NCBI RefSeq assembly: GCF_918697865.1
Contig: NZ_CAKKMV010000002.1
Coordinates: 422,716-486,715 of the forward strand
DNA: 64,000 nucleotides
Direction: 5' to 3'
From: Massilia sp. Bi118
Lineage (GTDB): Bacteria > Pseudomonadota > Gammaproteobacteria > Burkholderiales > Burkholderiaceae_D
Position numbers and translations under genes: made by a program. Shown piece by piece: positions 1 through 7,186 of this stretch. Position 1 is the first letter of the stretch; each line of letters opens with the position of its first letter. Under the pieces are notes generated by a model. The model was not told where the DNA came from. It worked only from the letters and a program-made list of their open reading frames with translations, and searched no databases.

Positions 1-108
1 GGCGAGAGCCAGGCCGCGCTGCGCATCAGGCTGGGCATGCTGATGGGCGCTTTCCGCTCCACCATCGAGGCGAAGGTGGCGGAAAGCATGCGCAAGGTGT
101 TTGCTTAA
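1..108 (+). CDS. C-terminal fragment of an unrecognised protein
   Basis: An open frame enters from the left edge and ends at a TAA at 106-108. The 35 visible residues (ending in AESMRKVFA) are rich in Arg, Met and Ala and could form an amphipathic C-terminal helix. They are too few to assign a family. The stop codon overlaps the stop of the convergent acyl-CoA-binding protein gene by four bases, so the two genes share one terminus. Upstream sequence is needed to name it. Confidence 0.5.
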   Translation, partial: GESQAALRIRLGMLMGAFRSTIEAKVAESMRKVFA

Positions 109-359
109 GCCTTGAGGTCTTCGATCAGGTCGACGTATTGCTGCATCGCGTCGTCCTGCGAGGTGCCCTGCAGGGCGGCCCAGGCGTCGAACTTGGCGCG
201 GCCGATCATGTCGGTGAAGCCCGGGCGCTCACCCAGGGCGTCGCCGCTCGAGCCCTGCTTGTACAGGGCGTAGATCTTCAGCAGGGTCATGTTGTCCGGA
301 CGCTCGGGCAGGTTCTTCGAATCGATTTGTGCCTGGGCGAACTGTTCTTGCAAACTCAT
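105..359 (-). CDS. Acyl-CoA-binding protein
   Basis: This 84-residue protein has the length and motif order of the ACBP family, small cytosolic four-helix proteins that hold long-chain acyl-CoA esters and buffer or deliver them. Visible family motifs are LLKIYALYKQ (helix 2, with the ligand-contacting Tyr and Lys), a PGF turn, and AKFDAWAALQGTSQDDAM (helix 3 to helix 4). There is no signal peptide. An AGGAGT ribosome binding site lies just before the ATG. It is convergent with the fragment on its left and has its own upstream gap. ACBP is patchily distributed in bacteria but recurs in Burkholderiales. The family call is firm; the in vivo role is inferred. Confidence 0.93.
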   Translation of the reverse strand: MSLQEQFAQAQIDSKNLPERPDNMTLLKIYALYKQGSSGDALGERPGFTDMIGRAKFDAWAALQGTSQDDAMQQYVDLIEDLKA

Positions 360-455
360 GGTGACTCCTTGAATAAAATGGCAATACTTCGGCCATCTTA
401 GCGCATCGCGTGCGGAATCACTGTTGATCTTTAACGATTTTAGAGGAATTGCTCA

Positions 456-496
456 GGTGGGCACGTCATTGAGGCCCCGGCCTCAATGACCCCACC
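456..496. terminator. Strong hairpin downstream of the FKBP gene, no U-tract
   Basis: GTCATTGAGGCC at 465-476 pairs perfectly with GGCCTCAATGAC at 479-490 over a two-base loop. The stem extends outward through GGTGGG (456-461) and CCCACC (491-496) with a small bulge. It begins 12 bases past the FKBP stop on the minus strand. No run of T follows on either strand, so it is not a standard intrinsic terminator. It may protect mRNA 3' ends or be a repeat copy. Confidence 0.4.
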
Positions 497-507
497 CTAC
501 GAATCAA

Positions 508-864
508 TTACACGCCCAGCAGTTCGACGTCGAAAATCAGGGTCGCGTTCGGCGGAATCACGCCGCCGGCGCCGCGCGCGCCATAGCCCAGCGCGGCCGG
601 GATGGTCAGGCGGCGCGCACCGCCTACCTTCATGCCCTGCACGCCTTCGTCCCAGCCCTTGATCACATGGCCGGCGCCCAGCGGGAACTGGAAGGGGTCG
701 TTGCGGTCCTTGCTGGAGTCGAACTTGGCGCCCTGGCTGCCGTCGTCGTTGCGCAGCCAGCCGGTGTAGTGCACGGTCACGTACTGGCCGGCCGTGGCTT
801 CCGGGCCGTCGCCGACGACGGTGTCTTCGTATTGCAGGCCGGAATTCGTGGTGGTGATGGGCAT
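508..864 (-). CDS. FKBP-type peptidyl-prolyl cis-trans isomerase
   Basis: A 118-residue single-domain FKBP that catalyses cis-trans isomerisation of peptide bonds before proline. Visible family signatures are VTVHYTGWL, the KFDSSKDRNDPFQFPLG strand-turn with the conserved Asp and Phe residues, VIKGWDEGVQGMKVGG with the active-site Ile and Trp, and the C-terminal YGARGAGGVIPPNATLIFDVELL. There is no signal peptide or membrane anchor, so it is probably cytosolic, and no chaperone domain is inserted in the flap. It is divergent from the YVTN gene across 200 bases. The family is certain; the client proteins are unknown. Confidence 0.96.
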   Translation of the reverse strand: MPITTTNSGLQYEDTVVGDGPEATAGQYVTVHYTGWLRNDDGSQGAKFDSSKDRNDPFQFPLGAGHVIKGWDEGVQGMKVGGARRLTIPAALGYGARGAGGVIPPNATLIFDVELLGV

Positions 865-1064
865 GGTCTTGTCCTCTTGTTCAGGTGTAAATCACGATTG
901 TAGTCCATGTACCTGTCGATCTGCTACGGCGCTTCTGTTGACGCCTTTTCCACTGTGTTGCGAGGGCGCGCCGAATTCTTCACGAAACCTGTCAACCGCC
1001 CTTCGAATACAGACGTTTCCCCGTAGAATAAGAACTTCTTCCACCTCCGGGCTGTCGTCCTCCC

Positions 1065-2036
1065 ATGCTGCGTCGTCTCCGTAAGCTTTTTGTCACTGGC
1101 CTTTGCCTGTTGAGCGCCGTCCAGGCCGCTCAGGCGAACGTCGTCGTCGTCCTGAATTCGCGTGACGCCACGGTCCAGCTGCTCGACCAGAAAACCGGCG
1201 CCGACAACGGCACCTTCGCCGTGGGCAAGGAACCGCACCACCTGATGGCCACGCCGGACAACAAGTCCGTGATCGTCGCCAGCTCGGTGGGCAACGAGCT
1301 GATCTTCCTGGACCCGATCAACGGCAAGGTGCAGCGCCGCGTGACCGACGTGCTCGACCCCTACCAGATCGGCTTCTCGCCGGACCAGAAGTGGTTCGTC
1401 TCGACCGCGCTGCGCCTGGACCGCGTGGACATCTACCAGTACGTGAACGGTAACTTCGTGCTGAGCCGCCGCGTGCCGCTGCCGCGCATGCCCAGCCACA
1501 TCGCCTTCGATGCCGCCAGCACCACGGCCTTCATCACGCGCCAGGGCAGCGACCAGGTCAGCGCGATCGACCTGAAGACCGGCGTCGTCAAGTGGACCCT
1601 CGCGGTCGGCAAGCTCCCGGCCGGCATTACCATGACCCCGGACGACAAGTACCTGCTGGTCGGGATCATGGGCAGCGACTACGTCGAGGTGATCGACTGG
1701 CGCACGGCGAAGTCGGTCAAGCGCATCAAGACCGGCAACGGCGCCCACAACTTCCGCGCGGTCGGCGACAAGCGCCACGTGTTCGTCTCGAACCGCGTGC
1801 AGAACTCGATCAACATCATCGACCAGGTCACGCTGGAGAACGTCGGCATGATCCCGGTGCCGGGCGGCCCGGACTGCATGGAGCTGTCCGCCGACGGCAA
1901 GACCCTGTGGGTGACCCAGCGCTGGATCAAGAAGGTGGCGGTGATCGACGTCGCCAGCCGCAAGGTGATCAAGATGATTCCGGTCGGCCGTTCGCCGCAC
2001 GGCGTGTTCTTCGCCAATTCGGCGCCGAGGATGTAA
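1065..2036 (+). CDS. Secreted YVTN-type beta-propeller protein
   Basis: A 323-residue protein with a cleavable signal peptide (about residues 1-24, ending AAQA) followed by repeated blades of the YVTN family. Examples are NSRDATVQLLDQ, VGKEPHHLMATPDNKSVIVAS, VGKLPAGITMTPDDKYLLVG and VPGGPDCMELSADGKTLWV. It should fold as a beta-propeller in the periplasm. Such propellers usually bind partners or cofactors; no catalytic residues are evident. Its TAA overlaps the ATG of the polysaccharide deacetylase (TAATG), so the two are translationally coupled. It is the first gene of a four-gene run. Function unknown beyond the fold. Confidence 0.88.
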   Translation: MLRRLRKLFVTGLCLLSAVQAAQANVVVVLNSRDATVQLLDQKTGADNGTFAVGKEPHHLMATPDNKSVIVASSVGNELIFLDPINGKVQRRVTDVLDPYQIGFSPDQKWFVSTALRLDRVDIYQYVNGNFVLSRRVPLPRMPSHIAFDAASTTAFITRQGSDQVSAIDLKTGVVKWTLAVGKLPAGITMTPDDKYLLVGIMGSDYVEVIDWRTAKSVKRIKTGNGAHNFRAVGDKRHVFVSNRVQNSINIIDQVTLENVGMIPVPGGPDCMELSADGKTLWVTQRWIKKVAVIDVASRKVIKMIPVGRSPHGVFFANSAPRM

Positions 2037-2830
2037 TGCACGGGCGGCCATCCAGGGCCGCCGCGGCGCTGCTGCTGGCGGCCACCATTCTCCCCGCGAT
2101 GCAAGCGGCATCCGCCGCGGACGCTTGCAAGGGCAGGATTTACCTCACCTTCGACACCGGCAGCCAGTCGCAGGCCGGGCTGATCGCCGACACGCTCAAC
2201 AGGCACCACATCAAGGCCACCTTCTTCCTCGCCAACGAGAAGACGGTGCGCGGCGACTGGTCGCTGGACCCCAGCTGGGCCGCCTACTGGAAGGCGAGGG
2301 TGGCGGAAGGCCATGCCTTCGGCAGCCACACCTTCGACCACGTCTACTGGAAGCGCGATGAAGCGGGCGGACGGATCGCCGTCAAGCCCCAGTTCGGCGC
2401 CCACGCCGGCAAGCAGCAGACCTGGACCGCCGAGCAGTATTGCGGCGAACTGCGCCGCGTCGACGCGCGCTTCCGCGAGCTGACTGGACGCGGCCTGGAC
2501 CCGATCTTCCGCGCGCCGGGCGGCCATACCTCGCCGAACCTGCTGGCTGCCGCCAGAAGCTGCGGCTACAGCCACGTCGGCTGGGCCAGGGCCGGCTTCT
2601 CGGGCGACGAGACCTCCAGCGAGGTTTTCCCCAACGCGCTGCTGCTCAAGCGCGCGCTGGACAATCTGAAGGACGGCGACATCTTCATGGCCCATATGGG
2701 CATCTGGTCGCGCAAGGACCCATGGGCGCCGGCCAACCTGGAACCTTTGATCGCAGGTCTCGAGCAGAAAGGCTTCTGTTTCGCTACACTGCGTGAGCAC
2801 CCGGATTACGCTTCCCACTTCAAAAAATGA
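2036..2830 (+). CDS. Secreted polysaccharide deacetylase (NodB/CE4-like) with altered metal motif
   Basis: A 264-residue protein with a signal peptide (about residues 1-28, ending ASAA) and a NodB-homology domain. CE4 enzymes remove N- or O-acetyl groups from cell-wall or capsule sugars using a metal held by Asp-His-His. Motif 1 reads TFDTG (residues 38-42) in place of TFDDG, so the second Asp, usually a metal ligand, is Thr. Motif 2 (HTFDH, 98-102) and motif 3 (RAPGG, 159-163) are intact. The start is the ATG overlapping the previous stop; longer in-frame extensions read through the YVTN gene and are not credible. Its last four bases overlap the next start (ATGA). Substrate unknown; activity may be altered. 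Confidence 0.85.
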   Translation: MHGRPSRAAAALLLAATILPAMQAASAADACKGRIYLTFDTGSQSQAGLIADTLNRHHIKATFFLANEKTVRGDWSLDPSWAAYWKARVAEGHAFGSHTFDHVYWKRDEAGGRIAVKPQFGAHAGKQQTWTAEQYCGELRRVDARFRELTGRGLDPIFRAPGGHTSPNLLAAARSCGYSHVGWARAGFSGDETSSEVFPNALLLKRALDNLKDGDIFMAHMGIWSRKDPWAPANLEPLIAGLEQKGFCFATLREHPDYASHFKK

Positions 2831-3828
2831 TTCAGCACTTCGTCGATTGGTTCGCATTCCTCCAGGGCTGGCTGTTCGAGTCCGTGGTCGAGCCCCTGCT
2901 GTTCTATACCGGCTTCGGTGAATACGCCGAGGACGCCTTCGAGGGCGTCGAGTGGTTCCTGGCCGGGGCCTGCGAGGTGGCGGCCCTGTTCCTGGTCCTG
3001 CGGCCGCTGGAATCCCTGATCCCGGCGCAGAAGATGAGCGACCGCCACGCGCGCTGGAACGACTTCGTCTACACCCTGATCCACCGCCTGGGTTTCTTCA
3101 CGATGGCGGTATTCTTCACCCTCGACCCCATCATGGACCACGTGGCCGGCGCGCTGCGCATGGAGGGCGTGCACCCGTTCAACCTGGAATCGCTGGTGAC
3201 CGGCATGAGCCCGCTGGCCAGCTTCCTGGTCTACCTGGTGGTGCTGGACTTCTTCGATTACTGGTTCCACCGGGGCCAGCACAAGTTCCGCTGGTGGTGG
3301 GCCCTGCACAGCCTGCACCACAGCCAGCAGAACATGAACCTGTGGAGCGACGACCGCAACCACTTGCTGGACGACCTGCTGCGCGACGTCTACCTCGCGT
3401 TCATCGCGCTGGCGATCGGCGTGGCGCCTTCGCAGTACGTGCTGCTGGTGTCGGTCTCGCGCGCCCTGCAATCGCTGCAGCATGCGAACGTGCGCCTGCA
3501 CTTCGGCTGGCTCGGCGAGCGCCTGCTGGTGTCGCCGCGCTTCCACCGCACCCACCATGCGGTCGGCATCGGCCACGAGTCGAAGGGCCGCGAGCTGGGC
3601 GGCTGCAATTTCGGCGTGCTGCTGCCGGTCTGGGATCTGCTGTTCAGGACCGCCAACTTCGCCACCGGCTTCCGCGGCACCGGGGTGCGCGACCAGTTCG
3701 AGCGCGTGGACGCCGACGGCAGCCTGAAGCCGGCGCGCGACTACGGCCGCGGCTTCTGGCGCCAGCAGTGGCTGGGCATCGTGCGCCTGGCTGAATCGAT
3801 CTCGCGCCGGCCAAGAGGCACGGCCTGA
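2827..3828 (+). CDS. Sterol desaturase / fatty acid hydroxylase family membrane protein
   Basis: A 333-residue polytopic membrane protein of the fatty acid hydroxylase superfamily, di-iron enzymes that hydroxylate or desaturate lipids. The histidine clusters are visible: HRGQH, then HSLHHS, and near the C-terminus RFHRTHHAVG, together enough to ligate two irons. Hydrophobic segments occupy much of the first half. The start ATG overlaps the deacetylase stop (ATGA) and its own stop overlaps the next start (TGATG), so translation is coupled on both sides. The lipid substrate cannot be read from sequence; bacterial members act on fatty acids, hopanoids or carotenoids. Confidence 0.88.
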   Translation: MIQHFVDWFAFLQGWLFESVVEPLLFYTGFGEYAEDAFEGVEWFLAGACEVAALFLVLRPLESLIPAQKMSDRHARWNDFVYTLIHRLGFFTMAVFFTLDPIMDHVAGALRMEGVHPFNLESLVTGMSPLASFLVYLVVLDFFDYWFHRGQHKFRWWWALHSLHHSQQNMNLWSDDRNHLLDDLLRDVYLAFIALAIGVAPSQYVLLVSVSRALQSLQHANVRLHFGWLGERLLVSPRFHRTHHAVGIGHESKGRELGGCNFGVLLPVWDLLFRTANFATGFRGTGVRDQFERVDADGSLKPARDYGRGFWRQQWLGIVRLAESISRRPRGTA

Positions 3829-4634
3829 TGGTGCGCCCGATCGCGATCGCCTACGGCCGCGCGCTGCGCTCGCAGTTCTCGAGCCGCATGCTGCTGTTGT
3901 CGGTGGTGCCGCTGCTGCTGTCGCTGGCGCTGTGGGGGAGCCTGCTGTACGCCGGCATGCAGCCGCTGTACGACTGGCTGCAGGATAGCTTCCGTGAGTA
4001 TGGATTGTTCGAGACCAGCGGCAGCATCCTCTCCACGCTGGGCCTGGGCTTCCTCAAGACCCTGGTCGTGCCGCTCGCGGCCATGCTGGCGCTGCTGCCG
4101 CTGATGATCATCACCTCGCTGCTGTTCATCGGCGTCGGGGCCATGCCGGCCATCGCGCGCCATGTCAGCCGCGTGCAGTTTCCCGATCTGGAACGGAAGG
4201 AGGGCGGCAGCTTCCTCGGCAGCCTGGGCGTGAACCTGTCCGGCATCGTGGTGTTTGCGCTGCTGTGGATCGTGACCCTGCCTTTGTACGCGCTGGCGCC
4301 GATCGCGCTGCTGGTACAGGCCGTGCTGTGGGGCTGGCTGACGGCGCGCGTGATGAGCTACGACGCGCTGTCCATCCACGCCAGCCTGGAAGAGCGCCGC
4401 ATCATCGTCGCCACCCGCCGCCGCCAGCTGCTCCTGATCGGCACCGTCTCCGGCCTGCTGGGCGCCTTGCCCGGCGTGGCCTGGATCGGCGGCGCGCTAC
4501 TGTCGGTGGTGCTGTTCCCGGTGCTGGCGGTGCTGTCGATCTGGCTTTACCTGATCATCTTCATCTTCACCGGGCTGTGGTTCCAGTACTACTGCCTGCA
4601 GGCCCTGGCCGACCTGCGCGCCCCGAGCGCCTAA
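3828..4634 (+). CDS. EI24 domain-containing inner-membrane protein
   Basis: A 268-residue protein with about five to six hydrophobic segments, including MLLLSVVPLLLSLALWGSLLY near the N-terminus and a final pair near the C-terminus. Its layout matches the EI24/CysZ-like family (PF07264). CysZ members are sulfate channels; most others, including the betaproteobacterial ones, are uncharacterised, and nothing nearby points to sulfur metabolism. It closes the four-gene overlapping run that starts at 1065. Its TAA is the first part of the inverted repeat that fills the gap to the next gene. Family call moderately sure, function unknown. Confidence 0.75.
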   Translation: MVRPIAIAYGRALRSQFSSRMLLLSVVPLLLSLALWGSLLYAGMQPLYDWLQDSFREYGLFETSGSILSTLGLGFLKTLVVPLAAMLALLPLMIITSLLFIGVGAMPAIARHVSRVQFPDLERKEGGSFLGSLGVNLSGIVVFALLWIVTLPLYALAPIALLVQAVLWGWLTARVMSYDALSIHASLEERRIIVATRRRQLLLIGTVSGLLGALPGVAWIGGALLSVVLFPVLAVLSIWLYLIIFIFTGLWFQYYCLQALADLRAPSA

Positions 4635-4732
4635 CAAAGCCCACATGGCGGCGTTGCATCGTCTCGCCGTACTAGCGTACTGTCTTCGTGGTCCGCCACT
4701 GCGGCGATGCGCCTTGCCCTGCGGGTTTGTTA
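4631..4732. repeat. REP-like palindromic element between convergent genes
   Basis: The whole gap between two convergent genes is an imperfect inverted repeat. It begins CTAACAAAGCCC and ends GCGGGTTTGTTAG, with the inner arms GGCGTTGCATCGTC and GGCGATGCGCC also complementary and a GTACTAGCGTAC core. The outer arms supply the TAA stop codons of both flanking genes. The structure resembles intergenic repeats found in many copies in Burkholderiales genomes; I recall this from general knowledge and cannot count copies here. It may also act as a bidirectional terminator. Confidence 0.65.
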
Positions 4733-5929
4733 GACGCTCGGTCGGCCCAGCGTAAGCAGCAGCACCCGGCCTTCGGTCCCACTCTTCAGATTCATCGTAA
4801 CGATGACGCGGCCCTGTGGATCCTGGCTCAGCGACGTCACTTCCGCATACGCGGTATCGCCCGCGGCGCGCGCATAGCCCGGCAGCAGGGACGAAATATC
4901 GGTCCACGTCGTTCCGCCGTCCGCCGACCATGCCAGATAAGGAAGGGCGTTCGCCTTGTCGAAGCCGCCCACGACCATGGTGTCCGGCTTGCCCGACAGC
5001 GCCAGGAAGGAGCGGACGTAGGGATAGGTCTTGCCGCCTTCGACCGGCTGCTGGATGACGAACTTGAAGGACTGGCCGCCATCCTCGCTGCGCAGCAGGC
5101 CGCCTTCGACGCCGGCGAACACGCGCTGGGTATTCGCCACCTGCTCGATGAACTGCACGTTGCGGTTTTCCAGCGTCGGCAGGGATACCGGCAGCTCGGC
5201 GTCGGCGGCCAGGCGGCCATCGGCGCCGAGGCGCCAGGCGCGCACGTAAGCCGCATCGAGCGGGCATTCGCCGCCCACCAGCAGGCGGTCGCCGACCACC
5301 TGGAAGGCCTGGTGGGTGCAGATCATCGAATCGAACTGACCCAGTACCACGCGCCAGTTGGCCGCCGCATTATCCGAGACGAACAGGTTCTGGCCGCCGC
5401 CGGCATTCGTGTAGAGGCGGTTCCCGACCAGCTTCAGCTCGTCCATCGCCAGCGGCGCGCACCATTCGCCGATGCAGCTCTCGAGCGGCTGGTCGCGGCC
5501 GGCAAACGTGCCAGAGGCTTCGAGCGTGCACAGACTATGCTCGCCAAGCTTGCCTTTCTGGGTTTCCTGGGCCTGCTGGAACAGCCACAGGTTCGATCCG
5601 AGGGCGCGCAGCATCGGCGTGCGCGCCATGCCGCCGGCTTCATGCTTCGGCAGGGCGCAGGCGCCGAGCGGCACGTCGGACCAGCGCGACGCGGCCTGCA
5701 GCGGCAGCGGGGTTTTCATCACGGCGCTGCCGTCCTGCGCCGAATTCGACAGCGTGGCCCAGGCCGCGCCGTCCTTGTAGACCACATTGCCGATGCCGCG
5801 CGTGCTGGTGGCCAGCACCTCGATCTTCGTTACCGGGTTCGCCGGCGCGGACTCGATGGAGCCGGCGCCGCAACCGGCGAGCAAAAGGGAAGCGGCGGCA
5901 AAGGCCGCGCCTGAACGATGTTGGATCAT
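4730..5929 (-). CDS. Lipoprotein with Asp-box (BNR-like) beta-propeller repeats
   Basis: From the ATG at 5929 this is a 399-residue lipoprotein. The start is chosen because AGGAATCCC precedes it and because it gives a clean signal peptide ending in the lipobox LLAGC, with the lipidated Cys at residue 20. An upstream ATG at 5947 is possible. The mature part carries Asp-box type repeats such as SEDGGQSFKF and SADGGTTWTDIS, hallmarks of the sortilin/BNR-like propeller fold also found in sialidases, but no sialidase catalytic set is evident. It probably sits in the outer membrane as a binding or structural protein. Monocistronic by context. Confidence 0.75.
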   Translation of the reverse strand: MIQHRSGAAFAAASLLLAGCGAGSIESAPANPVTKIEVLATSTRGIGNVVYKDGAAWATLSNSAQDGSAVMKTPLPLQAASRWSDVPLGACALPKHEAGGMARTPMLRALGSNLWLFQQAQETQKGKLGEHSLCTLEASGTFAGRDQPLESCIGEWCAPLAMDELKLVGNRLYTNAGGGQNLFVSDNAAANWRVVLGQFDSMICTHQAFQVVGDRLLVGGECPLDAAYVRAWRLGADGRLAADAELPVSLPTLENRNVQFIEQVANTQRVFAGVEGGLLRSEDGGQSFKFVIQQPVEGGKTYPYVRSFLALSGKPDTMVVGGFDKANALPYLAWSADGGTTWTDISSLLPGYARAAGDTAYAEVTSLSQDPQGRVIVTMNLKSGTEGRVLLLTLGRPSV

Positions 5930-6114
5930 GGGATTCCTATTCCTCACTAGGGATACCGCGCCGATTCTAGGGCGCGGCAGGGCGGCGGTCTTGCGTGGGA
6001 TTGTCGGGAGATTGTCGGCGGCTTGTCGGCAAATGTAGCGTTGCGCAGCGGCGCGCGACCGTTTCGCCGTTCATGGCACACTGTAGCCATCCGAACAACC
6101 TGGAGCAGCAGGCG

Positions 6115-6915
6115 ATGGCATTCGGCCTGATCATCATCGGCGACGAAATCCTGTCCGGCAAACGCAGCGACAAGCACCTCCCCAAGGTGATCGAGCTGCT
6201 GGCCGAGCGCGGGCTGCAGCTGGCCTGGGCGGAGATCGTCGGCGACGACCGGTCGCGCATCACCGCGCTGCTCGAACGTTCCTTCGCCGGGCCGGACATC
6301 GTGTTCTCCTGCGGCGGCATCGGCGCGACCCCGGACGACCACACGCGCCAGTGCGCGGCGGCGGCCCTCGGCGTGCCGCTCGCACTGCACCCGGAGGGCA
6401 AGCTGCTGGTCCAGGAGCGCATCCGCGAGTCCGCACGCCAGGAAGGAAAAATGCGCGGCGCCGAGGCGGACCTCGACGCGCCCGAGAACCTGCAGCGCCT
6501 CAAGCTGGCCGAATTCCCGCAGGGCGCCACGCTGATCCCCAATCCCTACAACCGCGTCCCCGGCTTTACCGTCGCCCGCCATCACTTCGTGCCCGGCTTT
6601 CCGGTCATGGCCTGGCCGATGATCGCCTGGGTGCTCGACACCCATTACCGCGAGCTGTTCCACCGCGAGGCCCGCGCCGAGCGCGCGCTGCTGGTGTACG
6701 GGCAGGCGGAAGCCGTGCTGACGCCGTTGATGGAACGCCTGGAGGCTGCGCACCCGGGTGTCAACGTGTTCAGCCTGCCCAGCGTTGGTGATAGCAGGAC
6801 CCGCCGTCATATCGAGTTGGGCGTGAAAGGCGACCCGCTCCAGGTCGATGCCGCCTTCGACGAGATGTGCGTGGAACTGACACGCATGGCCGCCGAATAT
6901 CAAGTGCAGAACTAG
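6115..6915 (+). CDS. CinA-like / molybdopterin-binding domain protein
   Basis: A 266-residue cytosolic protein with an N-terminal MoCF_biosynth (MogA/CinA-N) domain. Diagnostic strings are LIIIGDEILSGKRSDKH at the start, SCGGIGATPDDHTRQ (the GGxGxTxDD loop) and NPYNRVPGF. It has the length of the stand-alone CinA N-terminal proteins (YfaY type) and lacks the C-terminal CinA deamidase domain. Relatives are nucleotide or pyrophosphate hydrolases or molybdopterin-binding proteins, so the exact reaction is open. The ATG at 6115 is chosen because GGAG lies nine bases upstream and the family motif begins right after it; the longer frame from 5995 has no ribosome binding site. Confidence 0.85.
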   Translation: MAFGLIIIGDEILSGKRSDKHLPKVIELLAERGLQLAWAEIVGDDRSRITALLERSFAGPDIVFSCGGIGATPDDHTRQCAAAALGVPLALHPEGKLLVQERIRESARQEGKMRGAEADLDAPENLQRLKLAEFPQGATLIPNPYNRVPGFTVARHHFVPGFPVMAWPMIAWVLDTHYRELFHREARAERALLVYGQAEAVLTPLMERLEAAHPGVNVFSLPSVGDSRTRRHIELGVKGDPLQVDAAFDEMCVELTRMAAEYQVQN

Positions 6916-7186
6916 CATTTCGCCTGGCCGTTGCAACGCTGGTACGGTCCCGCAAACTGAGCCGTTGTTTTTTTGCGAAAATAGTCGGGTGAAGTCAAAA
7001 ATCTGCGTGAGCGGTTCCTGTGTGTCACATTGATGTGGTGGAATGATGTCTGTAGGCAGTGCGATCTGGAGTGAGGTCGCGCCTGAATTGTGAACTTCTC
7101 GACAAACTGGATCACTCGCTCCGACCTTGCAGTAATGGGCGCGCCGGTTGACGGGAAATGCAGGACATTAGAACCGGTTGAACCAT

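Noticed and set aside
5995..6114. Extended N-terminus of the CinA-like protein
   Set aside because: The extra 40 codons have no ribosome binding site and no family counterpart; GGAG lies correctly before the internal ATG at 6115.
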